Assembly (NCBI RefSeq): GCF_014763045.1
Contig: NZ_JACTAG010000002.1
Coordinates: 744,001 to 808,000 of the forward strand
Reading direction: 5' to 3'
From: Sulfitobacter aestuariivivens
GTDB taxonomy: Bacteria > Pseudomonadota > Alphaproteobacteria > Rhodobacterales > Rhodobacteraceae
DNA: 64,000 bases
The notes beneath the pieces are model-generated. The model did not search any database. It was not told where the DNA came from and worked only from the letters and a program-made list of their open reading frames with translations. Positions 35,254 to 43,845 of the stretch are shown here, piece after piece (positions within the stretch are counted from its first letter, which is position 1; every line of letters begins with the position of its first letter). The translations under genes and the position numbers were made by a program.

Positions 35254-35333
35254 TTGTTTATCCATTCTCATTAAGCCATGGGTGGGTCCGGATTGCTTAT
35301 CAACTCCGGATGAGATGTATTTGGGGCTTCTCA

Positions 35334-35348
35334 TGCTGCAGTGCAACA
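35334..35348. promoter_or_regulatory. Candidate PhaR operator, phasin-proximal
   Basis: TGCTGC (35334-35339), AGT, GCAACA (35343-35348) is a dyad with one mismatch. PhaR of Paracoccus binds CTGC-N3-GCAG-like sites ahead of phasin genes, and this matches that pattern in seven of eight fixed bases. It lies upstream of the phasin start. Binding is inference; no phaR gene is in the window. Confidence 0.5.
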
Positions 35349-35502
35349 TTTTTCTGTTGTGACGTAAGGTCAGATTTCGCAATAATTATAAATTATATTC
35401 ATTTTCAATGCTTTATTAAGGCTTTAAGGAATCTAGAAATCTCGCCGCGCCGCCGCATTTCGCTCGGAATGCATAGCCAAAAAGGGTGAATCGGCCCGCA
35501 TG

Positions 35503-35517
35503 TGCTGCGTTGCAGCA
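35503..35517. promoter_or_regulatory. Candidate PhaR operator, perfect dyad
   Basis: TGCTGC (35503-35508), GTT, GCAGCA (35512-35517) is a perfect 6-bp-arm dyad matching CTGC-N3-GCAG exactly. It lies 63 bp before the DUF445 start and 250 bp before the phasin start. It shares its arms with the site at 35334-35348, which makes a chance occurrence less likely. Confidence 0.5.
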
Positions 35518-35579
35518 TATTGAGTCTTCGGCGCCGGACTGCTAGCTTCACACTCTACTTATTAGGATCGGACCTCGTG

Positions 35580-36848
35580 ATGCGCACCCTGCAGACACAA
35601 GAGATGGAAAAACTGCAGCAGCTCAACCGGATCAAGGTGCTGGCAACGCTGGTGCTGGTTGCCTGTTTCTGCGCCATGGTGATCGCGAAGGCGCTCGAAC
35701 ACCACTACCCCCCCTTCGCGATCATCGCTGCCTTTGCCGAAGCTGCGACAATCGGGGGGATTGCCGACTGGTATGCGGTGGTCGCCCTTTTCAAGAAACC
35801 TCTTAACCTGCCGTTTCCTCACACGGCCATCATTCCGAACAACCAGCACCGCATCGCCGAGAACCTGGGTGGTTTTATCGACAGCAATTTCCTGGCACGC
35901 GGTCCTGTAAGCGAGAAACTGAATGAAATCGACTTTGCCGGAGAGATGTCCAATTGGTTGTCATCGCGCGAGCGGTCCCATGGCCTTTCAAAGTTTGTTG
36001 CGCGACTGATCCCGCAACTGCTGAACTCAGTTGATGAGAAGGGACTGGTGCAATTCGCCACGAACCGGGTCAGCGGCCAGCTGGCCAAAACCGATATCTC
36101 GCCGCTGATCGGCAAGCTGATGCAGACTTTCACCAAGGATGGCCGACATCTGAAACTGATGGATGACCTGATCTCGGCTTTGCACACCTTTCTCAATGAC
36201 GAAGAAACGCTTGAGCTTGTCCGCACCAAGGTGAAACGCGAACTGCCCGTCCTGTTCAATGTCGTGGGGGGGGACACACTTGTTGTCCGCCGCATTGTGC
36301 GCATCGCAACTGAATTGCTTGATGAAGTCAGAGAGCAGGAGGATCATCCCCTGCGCGGAGAGTTTGAGGCATTCCTGACATCCTACGTCAAACGCGTGCG
36401 GCGCACGAAACGTTTTTCCAAACAGATCGAGAACCTCAAGCAGGTGGTGCTGGGCCGGCCCGAACTGGAAGACGCCGCAGACCACATGTGGCACGGCCTC
36501 AAGGAATACATCCTTGCAGATGTGCAGGCCGATGACTCTGTTCTGGTCGAACGGCTGACCGACATGCTTGTCGAGGTGGGCGTGAACCTCAAGCAAGAGC
36601 CCGCTCTTCGGAACGACATCAACACCGGAATGGTGCTGGTGATCTCAAACGTGGTGGAGGACCAGCGCGGCAATATCGCGGCTTACGTCTCTGAACAGGT
36701 CAAAAGCTGGGACATGCAGCAACTTCTGACCCTGATTGAGGCCAATGTTGGTCGCGACCTGCAATTCATTCGATTTAACGGAATGATCATCGGCGGCTGT
36801 GTCGGACTGGTGCTTTTCGCTTTGGAAACTGTGCTCTTGTCATCGTGA
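35580..36848 (+). CDS. DUF445 family membrane protein
   Basis: Protein of 422 residues in the DUF445 (YjiN-like) family. It has an N-terminal hydrophobic segment (VLATLVLVACFCAMVIA) followed by the family motif AEAATIGGIADWYAVVALFKKP, then a long helical middle, and ends with a membrane helix (IIGGCVGLVLFALETVLL). The function of the family is not known. ATG 35580 is chosen over the earlier frame opening at 35502, which covers the TGCTGC dyad. It is followed 69 bases later by the second phasin gene, so a link to granule biology is possible but unproven. Confidence 0.85.
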   Translation: MRTLQTQEMEKLQQLNRIKVLATLVLVACFCAMVIAKALEHHYPPFAIIAAFAEAATIGGIADWYAVVALFKKPLNLPFPHTAIIPNNQHRIAENLGGFIDSNFLARGPVSEKLNEIDFAGEMSNWLSSRERSHGLSKFVARLIPQLLNSVDEKGLVQFATNRVSGQLAKTDISPLIGKLMQTFTKDGRHLKLMDDLISALHTFLNDEETLELVRTKVKRELPVLFNVVGGDTLVVRRIVRIATELLDEVREQEDHPLRGEFEAFLTSYVKRVRRTKRFSKQIENLKQVVLGRPELEDAADHMWHGLKEYILADVQADDSVLVERLTDMLVEVGVNLKQEPALRNDINTGMVLVISNVVEDQRGNIAAYVSEQVKSWDMQQLLTLIEANVGRDLQFIRFNGMIIGGCVGLVLFALETVLLSS

Positions 36849-36917
36849 GGCCGCGCCGCCTAGCATGTCGCAGCGTTGTCCGGATCCTCCGGGACAGCAA
36901 AATCAGGAGAGATCACT

Positions 36918-37337
36918 ATGGCAGACGACAAGAATCCGTTCATGGACATGTTTCAGGATTTCGGAAAATCGATGAGCATCCCGGGCCCGGACATGAGCGA
37001 CATGATGGATTACCATCGCAAGAACCTGCAGGCCATTCAGGCCGCCATCCAGGTCAACACCAGCAGCGCGCAAACCCTGATGGGCAAGCAACGTGAAGCA
37101 CTGGAAAAGACGCTCGCGGATATCTCGGACAGCGTGCAGGATGCATCGTCGTCCGGTGACCCCGCAGGTGCGATGTCATCTTCGGTCGAACTGGCCAAGC
37201 GCACCTTTGATACGACCGTTCAGACAACCACCGAAATGGCCGAAATCATCCGTCAGGGCGGAACCGATACATATGACGTTCTCAAGAGCCGCGTCATGGA
37301 AAGCGTTGATGAACTGACGCCGAAAGATAAGTCCTGA
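36918..37337 (+). CDS. Phasin family protein (second copy)
   Basis: Small helical protein of 139 residues: MADDKNPFMDMFQDFG, then DYHRKNLQAIQAAIQVNTSS and a C-terminal LKSRVMESVDELTP. This resembles short alphaproteobacterial phasins (PhaP type) that coat PHA granules. AGGAGA lies seven bases before the ATG, predicting strong translation, as expected for an abundant coat protein. It differs clearly from the 34777-35253 phasin and is not a recent duplicate. A long-stem terminator follows. Confidence 0.8.
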   Translation: MADDKNPFMDMFQDFGKSMSIPGPDMSDMMDYHRKNLQAIQAAIQVNTSSAQTLMGKQREALEKTLADISDSVQDASSSGDPAGAMSSSVELAKRTFDTTVQTTTEMAEIIRQGGTDTYDVLKSRVMESVDELTPKDKS

Positions 37338-37360
37338 CATCTGGCAGAATCCAAAATGAG

Positions 37361-37396
37361 AAAACCCGCGACCGATCATATCGGGCGCGGGTTTTC
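37361..37396. terminator. Bidirectional rho-independent terminator with long stem
   Basis: AAAACCCGCG (37361-37370) pairs with CGCGGGTTTT (37386-37395), and the inner CCGAT/ATCGG (37372-37376, 37380-37384) extends the stem. It is T-rich after the stem on both strands and lies between the convergent phasin and alpha/beta-hydrolase genes. Confidence 0.85.
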
Positions 37397-37424
37397 TTTC
37401 GAAAATTTCAGAAAGCCGCAGCTA

Positions 37425-38225
37425 TCAGTGCGGGTAGACAGGTTCGGGATAGAGCACGCTCTTAAACCCGGAACGGTCGAAATGCTGCCAGTCACCTTCC
37501 GGTTGGGCAAGCCGATCCGCCACGGCATAGACCGCCGCCGGATGATGACCCAAGCCACAGTGACTGCCTTTGACTTCGATGTTCTCGGCGATTTCTGAAT
37601 GCGCCTCGATGCAGTTTTGCCAAGCGCAGACGCCGTCTGTCTTGCTGTAGATGGCGGTGGTCGGCACCGGCGGGGGTGCAGAGATGGCACCGCCCATATG
37701 GCGCTCTCCATCATGAGAGCTTTGACCGCTGGCCATCTCATATACACGCCATGCATTTGTGGCACGGGGACTGCCGCCAAAGGGGCTGCCCATCGAAATG
37801 ACTTGCCGGATCTTGTCCGGCATCATCTTGCCCAGCTGCCGCGCATAGATGCCGCCAAGGCTCCATCCGACGATACTGACCTTGCGCCCGTGTTCTTCAT
37901 GCAGACCCTCGACCAGATCGATCAACCCGCGTTCAACCCCCGGACGTGGACCCAGGTTCAGGCCCATTTTCCAGCCATAGGTCGGATACCCCTTGCTCTT
38001 CAGAAAGCGGCGCATTGCGATGGTGGACGTATCATTAGTGGTCAACCCCGGCAAAACCAGGACCGGCTGGCCATCTCCGCGCGGCGCCAGAAGGCTAAGT
38101 GTCGGCAACGCAGCGGCAAAGCCAAAGAGTTCCGGGATTGCCCGTCCTTCCATTAAAAGAAGGGCTTTTCTTGGTGCGATTGATGTCGCTTCCGCCACGG
38201 CACGTCCTTTCGATTGAGCAGGCAA
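37425..38225 (-). CDS. Alpha/beta hydrolase, lipase-like
   Basis: Protein of 266 residues with the alpha/beta hydrolase fold. It has PVLVLPGLTTNDTST, the nucleophile elbow GWSLGG, then GSPFGGSPRATN, and an acid and a histidine near YSKTDGVCAW and GSHCGLGHH. There is no signal peptide. The overall pattern is close to lipase/PGAP1-like proteins found beside storage-lipid genes. It lies next to the wax ester synthase gene on the same strand (107-bp gap). It may cut acylglycerols or PHA-derived esters; that is inference. Confidence 0.8.
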   Translation of the reverse strand: MPAQSKGRAVAEATSIAPRKALLLMEGRAIPELFGFAAALPTLSLLAPRGDGQPVLVLPGLTTNDTSTIAMRRFLKSKGYPTYGWKMGLNLGPRPGVERGLIDLVEGLHEEHGRKVSIVGWSLGGIYARQLGKMMPDKIRQVISMGSPFGGSPRATNAWRVYEMASGQSSHDGERHMGGAISAPPPVPTTAIYSKTDGVCAWQNCIEAHSEIAENIEVKGSHCGLGHHPAAVYAVADRLAQPEGDWQHFDRSGFKSVLYPEPVYPH

Positions 38226-38331
38226 TGCCTGCAGTCTTGACGACTAGAGACGACCAAGCATCAAGGTGTCAACATGACCGTAAGGTAATGTTGACACAAG
38301 ATGGCTACGTGATCAGCGCGATTTTGACCGC

Positions 38332-39753
38332 TCACTCTTTGCTTTTGGCCATTTCCTTGTCCAGCGCTTCAGACAATTCTTCGAACGAATCCACCAGCAG
38401 ATTGGCGAAATCATCGACATCCGGCACCGCCTTGTGGTCAGCGGTAATGCCAAAATCGAGGTTTTCGAGATAGCTTTGCACCGTCACGTTTAGTGCGACG
38501 CCGTGCGTCGCAATCGAAACCGGATAAAGTGCGGTGACTTTTGCCCCTGCGCAATACAGCGGGAAAGGCGGCCCGGCATTGTTGGAGATACACATATTTA
38601 CCGGCTGCGGGATGTGATCAGCCAATTTGGTCGTTCCGTAGAACTGCATCAGCCCGGGCAGAAGCGTGGGCGCGCCCAGAATGGTAAAGTCCGTTGGTGC
38701 CGCATCCTGCACACTGCCTGCGATGGCTTTGGTCGCCCCGGATTCCTTTGCTATTTTCTCTAGCCTCTTCAAAGGTTTACTGTAATTTGTCGCCAATGGA
38801 ACGTTCATACCAAACACTTGATTGTTGGTATCCGCATTGCCCGCCTGACGCAGCGAGATCGGCACAAATGCAACCAGCGCCGCATCAGGTAGCGCCTGTT
38901 TTCGGGTCAGATAGGTGCGCGATGCACCACTTGTAATCGCCATGACAACATCGTTCAGCTTTGTACCGGTCGTCTTTGCGATCCGCTTGACCTCTTTCAG
39001 CGGGATCGACCGCGCGGCATAGCTGCGCTTGGACCCAACAGTCACGTTAAACGGCGTCCGCGGAGCCAGAAGCTGGGGCAGACCAACCTTGCCCATCAGA
39101 ACGGGCGCAACCATATCCGCCATCTGGCTCATGACTTTGGGGATGCTTTCCAACAGGTTCATCTGCTGACGCAAAAAATTCGAAGCGATGTCGTTTACAC
39201 TTAGAATAGCGCGTTCCAGATCACCGGGCTTGCGGCTGGGCGCCTTTTCCTTGGCAGGCTCCACATCGCGCGGGGTTTCCGTGACGTCATAGAGCGCCTG
39301 CGTGATCGCCATGCCTGCGCCACCATCCACCGCCGCATGGTGAACCTTGGAATACAGCGCCGCCTGACGCCCTTCGATCCCTTCGATAATCGTGAATTGC
39401 CAAAGCGGCTTTTTGCGGTCCAACCGCTCTGCATGCAGCTCAGCAACCTTGTCTTCCAATTGCTTTCGCGTGCCCGGCTTGGGCAGCTTGGCCGATTGGA
39501 TGTGATAATCGAAATCCAGCTCACCGGCTTCGACCCAACCGGGGTGGTCAATCTCGAAGGCAGCCTTGGCCAGCTTCATTCCGAAGATCGGGACAAGGTG
39601 CACGCGGCCCTTGAAAAACTCGGTGAAATGCTTGTGAAAAGACCCTCTGAAACCTTTTGGAAGATCATAGAGCGTCAGCCCCGCAACATGCATCGGCGTC
39701 TGTTCCGTTTCCATGTAAAGAAAGGTCGCGTCGAGCCCACTGAGCTGTTTCAT
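38332..39753 (-). CDS. Wax ester synthase / diacylglycerol acyltransferase (WS/DGAT)
   Basis: Bifunctional acyltransferase of 473 residues that esterifies fatty alcohols or diacylglycerol with acyl-CoA. The N-terminus SGLDATFLYMETEQTPMHVA, the catalytic HHAAVDG (residues 138-144), the PLW motif in KKPLWQFTIIEG, the ND motif in NNQVFGMNVPL-like sequence and SNNAGPPFPLYCAGAKV are all typical of the Acinetobacter WS/DGAT family. It is divergent from fadD across 152 bp. Together with the PHA genes it points to two storage-lipid routes fed by the same acyl-CoA pool. Confidence 0.92.
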   Translation of the reverse strand: MKQLSGLDATFLYMETEQTPMHVAGLTLYDLPKGFRGSFHKHFTEFFKGRVHLVPIFGMKLAKAAFEIDHPGWVEAGELDFDYHIQSAKLPKPGTRKQLEDKVAELHAERLDRKKPLWQFTIIEGIEGRQAALYSKVHHAAVDGGAGMAITQALYDVTETPRDVEPAKEKAPSRKPGDLERAILSVNDIASNFLRQQMNLLESIPKVMSQMADMVAPVLMGKVGLPQLLAPRTPFNVTVGSKRSYAARSIPLKEVKRIAKTTGTKLNDVVMAITSGASRTYLTRKQALPDAALVAFVPISLRQAGNADTNNQVFGMNVPLATNYSKPLKRLEKIAKESGATKAIAGSVQDAAPTDFTILGAPTLLPGLMQFYGTTKLADHIPQPVNMCISNNAGPPFPLYCAGAKVTALYPVSIATHGVALNVTVQSYLENLDFGITADHKAVPDVDDFANLLVDSFEELSEALDKEMAKSKE

Positions 39754-39905
39754 ATATCGGTTTTCCCTTCTGAGATTGACGCTACGCGCCTGCTTGATCA
39801 GTTGACTAAACTCTATATTCTAGGTCAAGCGCGCTTTAAAACCGCCTGCGTCACGCTAAATTTGTCCGCTAGAGAGGCAAAAAGACGCATCTTGGGAGGA
39901 CATGA

Positions 39906-41597
39906 ATGGACCGTCTTTGGACGAAGAGCTACCCGAACGGTGTACCCGCGGAAGTTGATATTGATCAATATACGTCGCTGATTGACCTGCTCGAAGAGAG
40001 TTTCGAAAAGTACGCGAACGACAAAGCCTACATTCTGATGGACAAGGCGCTCACCTATGGTGATCTGGACCGGATGTCGCGCGCGGTTGGGGCCTATCTG
40101 CAAGGTCTTGGCCTCGAAAAAGGCGACCGCGTCGCGATCATGATGCCCAATGTGCTGCAATATCCTGTTGTCCTGGCAGGGATCCTGCGGGCCGGGTTCA
40201 TCGCCGTGAACGTGAACCCCCTATACACCCCCCGCGAACTTGAGCATCAGTTGAAGGATTCAGGGGCCAAGGCGATCTTTATCATCGAGAACTTTGCGGA
40301 AACGCTGGACAAGGTCATCGCTAACACGCCCATCGAACATACGTTTGTCACTGGTGTCGGTGACCTTCTTGGTTTCCCAAAGGGATTGGTCACAAACTTC
40401 GTCGTCCGCAAGGTACGAAAGGCGGTGCCAGCCTATTCTCTTCCCGGCCATGTAAAACTTAGTAAAGTTTTGTCCAGAGGGGCGAGCATGACCATGACGC
40501 GGCCCCAGGTGACCGCCGATGATGTCGCAGTGTTGCAATACACCGGCGGCACTACGGGACTGTCCAAGGGCGCCACGCTGCTGCACCGGACTGTGATCGC
40601 GAACCTTCTGTCGTCTGAGGCCTGGATGCAGCCGGGGCTGGCCCGCAGACCTATCGAGGGGCAGCTGACGTTCATCTGCGCCCTGCCCCTTTATCATGTC
40701 TTTGCCTTCATTTCCTGCGCGCTGTTGTCGATGCGCGCGGGTGGCGTGAACGTTTTGATCCCGAACCCGCGCGATATGAAAGCCACCATCGCCGAAATCG
40801 GCAAATACCGCTTTCACATCTTTCCTGGTGTGAACACGCTGTTCAACGGAATGACCAACCACTCCGACTTTCCAAATCTGGATTTCGATCAGCTGCGCAT
40901 TTCCATCGGTGGCGGCATGGCCGTGCAGGAAGCAGTCGCCAAGAAATGGCTCAAGATCACCGGTTGCCCAATCTGCGAGGGGTACGGTCTGTCTGAAACG
41001 TCGTCGGCTGTCACCAGCAACCCGACCGATACGGATGCCTATTCGGGTACCATCGGCATGCCGATGCCCAATGTTGATATCAAGATCCTTGATGACGACG
41101 GCAGCCCTGTTCCGCAGGGCGAACGCGGTGAGATTGCCATTCATGGCCCGCAGGTCATGTCAGGCTATTGGCAGCGTCCCGACGCCACCGAAGAGGTGAT
41201 GACACCTGACGGTTTTTTCAAATCCGGCGATATCGGCGTCATGGACGAACGCGGATACATCCGTATCGTGGACCGCAAGAAAGACATGATCCTTGTGTCA
41301 GGCTTTAACGTCTACCCCAATGAGATTGAGGCGGTAGCGGTCGGATGCGAAGGTGTGGATGAGGCGGCCTGCGTGGGCGTTCCCGACAAGAACAGCGGCG
41401 AAGCGGTCATGCTTTTTGTCACCCGAAACGATCCTCATTTGACCGAGGCAATGGTGCGCAAGTTCTGCACCACGGAACTTACCGGTTACAAGAAACCTCG
41501 GCACATCCGCTTTGTCGATGAGATGCCAAAGACCAACGTAGGCAAGATCCTGCGACGCGAACTGCGCGATGCCGCCGTCGCGGAAATGAAATCCTGA
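39906..41597 (+). CDS. fadD: Long-chain fatty acid-CoA ligase
   Basis: AMP-forming ligase of 563 residues, the size of E. coli FadD. It shows the ATP motif YTGGTTGLSKGATLLH, ICEGYGLSETSS, GFFKSGDIG and the hinge GRKKDMILVSGFNVYPNEIE (written VDRKKDMI here), with the terminal catalytic Lys region PKTNVGKILRRELR. GGGAGGA lies just before the ATG. It begins a plus-strand run fadD, MaoC-type hydratase, phaC, phaZ, so it likely supplies acyl-CoA for PHA and ester synthesis. A near-palindrome with AAAACTT arms lies inside the gene at 40454-40471. Confidence 0.9.
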   Translation: MDRLWTKSYPNGVPAEVDIDQYTSLIDLLEESFEKYANDKAYILMDKALTYGDLDRMSRAVGAYLQGLGLEKGDRVAIMMPNVLQYPVVLAGILRAGFIAVNVNPLYTPRELEHQLKDSGAKAIFIIENFAETLDKVIANTPIEHTFVTGVGDLLGFPKGLVTNFVVRKVRKAVPAYSLPGHVKLSKVLSRGASMTMTRPQVTADDVAVLQYTGGTTGLSKGATLLHRTVIANLLSSEAWMQPGLARRPIEGQLTFICALPLYHVFAFISCALLSMRAGGVNVLIPNPRDMKATIAEIGKYRFHIFPGVNTLFNGMTNHSDFPNLDFDQLRISIGGGMAVQEAVAKKWLKITGCPICEGYGLSETSSAVTSNPTDTDAYSGTIGMPMPNVDIKILDDDGSPVPQGERGEIAIHGPQVMSGYWQRPDATEEVMTPDGFFKSGDIGVMDERGYIRIVDRKKDMILVSGFNVYPNEIEAVAVGCEGVDEAACVGVPDKNSGEAVMLFVTRNDPHLTEAMVRKFCTTELTGYKKPRHIRFVDEMPKTNVGKILRRELRDAAVAEMKS

Positions 41598-41610
41598 GAA
41601 AGAGACCGAA

Positions 41611-42081
41611 ATGGCTGACCTTACGTTTGAAAAGATGACCACCATGGTGGGCGAAAAACTCGGCACTTCGAGCTGGCAAACCGTGACGCAGGAAGCGGTC
41701 AATGAGTTTGCTAATTGCACCGGCGACCGCCAATGGATCCACATCGATGTGGAACGCGCCAAGAAAGAAAGCCCCTTTGGTGGGCCAGTTGCGCATGGCT
41801 ATCTGACCCTGTCGATGCTGTCGGCGATGGCGATGGAAATCGGCGTTGTGCCAAAGGGCACCGCAGCGGCGCTTAACTACGGCTTGGACAAGGTCCGCTT
41901 TCTGGCACCTGTCCCGGTTGGTGCCAAAGTGCGCCTGCAGTCAACGCTGAAAGGCTTTGATCGCAAGGACAACGGGCAATATCTTATGAAATCCGAGAAT
42001 ACGATTGAAATCGAAGGCGCAGATAAGCCCGCACTTATCGCGGAAAGCCTCGCTATTCTGGTCCCCGGACCAGATGCGTAA
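41611..42081 (+). CDS. MaoC-like (R)-specific enoyl-CoA hydratase
   Basis: Hot-dog-fold hydratase of 156 residues. The hydratase-2 segment TGDRQWIHIDVERAK contains the Asp and His expected for catalysis, followed by SPFGGPVAHGYLTLSML. Such enzymes convert trans-2-enoyl-CoA to (R)-3-hydroxyacyl-CoA, the PHA synthase substrate (as PhaJ does), although many MaoC proteins have other substrates. Its place between fadD and phaC (gaps of 13 and 21 bases) supports a PhaJ-like job. Confidence 0.85.
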   Translation: MADLTFEKMTTMVGEKLGTSSWQTVTQEAVNEFANCTGDRQWIHIDVERAKKESPFGGPVAHGYLTLSMLSAMAMEIGVVPKGTAAALNYGLDKVRFLAPVPVGAKVRLQSTLKGFDRKDNGQYLMKSENTIEIEGADKPALIAESLAILVPGPDA

Positions 42082-42102
42082 TTTAGTGAACGGAGGGCGA
42101 CC

Positions 42103-43812
42103 ATGAGCGACGATAAACCCAAGATGTCCAAGAACGCGCGCGATATCGCCGAGAATGCCTCGGAAAACACGCTGGCGCTGAATCCCCTTGTGAGCATGCG
42201 GGTCGAGGATATGTTCGGCGCAGGCACCAATCTGGCGCGCGCCATGGCGTCACAGCCGCAGGCGATGATGAACCAGTGGATGTCACTGGCCAACGACATG
42301 ACCAAGATCATGACCCAATCATCTGAGATTGAGCCGGATCGCAAGGACCGCCGCTTTGCCGACGCCGGCTGGAGCAAAAACCCCTTCTCAAAAGGCGTGA
42401 TGCAGGGCTACCTGTCCTGGGCCGATACCGTGACCAAGTCGGTCGAGGAACTGGATCTGCCCGACAAGGATGCCGCCCGTGCCCGGCTGATCACTTCCAT
42501 CTTCGTTGACACGATGGCGCCTTCAAACAACTTCTTCGTCAACCCGGCGGCGATGAAGACCTTCTTTGAAACCGGCGGTCAAAGTGCCGTGAGCGGTCTG
42601 AAGAACCTGATCACGGACATGACAGAGAATGACGGTCTGCCATCCTCTGTCGATACCTCCAAATTCAAGGTAGGCGAAAATCTTGCCGTGACGCCCGGCA
42701 ATGTGGTCTTCCGCAATGAAGTGATCGAACTGATCCACTACACCGCCACTACCGACAAGGTGCATCCGCGCCCGTTGCTAGTGGTGCCGCCACAGATCAA
42801 CAAATATTATTCAATCGACATGGCGCCCGGCAAAAGCATGATTGAATTCCTGCTGAGCCAGGGCATCCAGCCCTACTGCATCAGCTGGCGCAATCCGACC
42901 AAGGAAATGCGCGACTGGGATATGACCACTTATATCGAGGCGCTGGACGAGGCCTGCGACGCCGCGCTTGAGATCACCGGATCGGACAGCGTGAACATCA
43001 TGGGCTCGTGCTCGGGCGGGATCACCCTGTCAACCTATGCCGGCTGGCTGGCGGCACAGGACAAGTCGGAAAAGATCAACTCGGTCATTCTGGCGGTCTG
43101 TGTGCTGGATACCATGGCTTCCACCGACAATGACATGGCCGCATTGGTCACGCCCGAAACAGTGAAGGCGGCGAAACTGGCGTCAAGCAGCCGTGGAGTT
43201 CTGGACGGACAGGACATGGCCAAGATGTTCGCCTGGATGCGCCCGAATGATCTGATCTGGAACTACTGGGTCAACAATTACCTTCTGGGCAACGCACCGC
43301 CTGCGTTTGATGTGCTGTACTGGAATGCCGATACGACCCGCCTTCCCGCCGGATTGCATGGTGATTTTCTCGACATGATCTATACCAATCCGTTCCTGAA
43401 CCCCGGGGAAATGGTTATCGGCGGGCACGAGATCGACATGACCAAGGTGAACTACGACACCTATGTAATTGCCGGGACGACCGATCACATCACACCGTGG
43501 AAAGCGGTCTACGAAACCGCGCGCCTATATGGGGATGACACGCAGTTTATCCTGTCCAACTCAGGTCACCTGCAAAGCTTGCTGAACCCGCCCGGCAACC
43601 CGAAGGCATGGTTTATGAAGGGCCCCGCCAAACAGGCCGACCCCGAAGAATGGGCCGAAAAAGCCGACAAACACGAAGGCAGCTGGTGGCTGGACTGGGG
43701 CGAAATGCTCAAGAAAAAGTCAGGCAAAGCCGTCGCGGCGCCCAAAAAGCCGGGCAGCAAGAAAAACCCGCCCCTGGGTCCGGCACCGGGTACCTATGTC
43801 TTTGAACCCTAA
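42103..43812 (+). CDS. phaC: PHA synthase, class II (medium-chain)-like
   Basis: PHA synthase of 569 residues. The catalytic triad is Cys303 in GSCSGG, Asp461 in GTTDHITPW and His489 in SNSGHLQSLLNPPGNP. Several stretches match pseudomonad PhaC1/PhaC2 better than short-chain class I enzymes as I remember them: PLLVVPPQINKYY, ISWRNPTKEMRDW, and AWMRPNDLIWNYWVNNYL (with LLGNAPPAFD after it). It ends in the usual PGTYV tail. It is followed 33 bases later by a PhaZ-like gene. The medium-chain call is inference from motif similarity; a class I activity cannot be excluded. Confidence 0.92.
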   Translation: MSDDKPKMSKNARDIAENASENTLALNPLVSMRVEDMFGAGTNLARAMASQPQAMMNQWMSLANDMTKIMTQSSEIEPDRKDRRFADAGWSKNPFSKGVMQGYLSWADTVTKSVEELDLPDKDAARARLITSIFVDTMAPSNNFFVNPAAMKTFFETGGQSAVSGLKNLITDMTENDGLPSSVDTSKFKVGENLAVTPGNVVFRNEVIELIHYTATTDKVHPRPLLVVPPQINKYYSIDMAPGKSMIEFLLSQGIQPYCISWRNPTKEMRDWDMTTYIEALDEACDAALEITGSDSVNIMGSCSGGITLSTYAGWLAAQDKSEKINSVILAVCVLDTMASTDNDMAALVTPETVKAAKLASSSRGVLDGQDMAKMFAWMRPNDLIWNYWVNNYLLGNAPPAFDVLYWNADTTRLPAGLHGDFLDMIYTNPFLNPGEMVIGGHEIDMTKVNYDTYVIAGTTDHITPWKAVYETARLYGDDTQFILSNSGHLQSLLNPPGNPKAWFMKGPAKQADPEEWAEKADKHEGSWWLDWGEMLKKKSGKAVAAPKKPGSKKNPPLGPAPGTYVFEP

Positions 43813-43845
43813 ACCAATCAAGAAACAGAGCAGGAAACAGCAGGC

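Larger units (their letters stand above)
35254..35579. other. Divergent promoter gap between the phasin and DUF445 genes
   Basis: This 326-bp gap holds no gene that I can support. It contains an AT-rich block (about 35381-35417) and two TGCTGC-based dyads listed separately. The AT-rich block stands out from the surrounding high-GC DNA and may act as a promoter or UP-like element. Confidence 0.5.
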
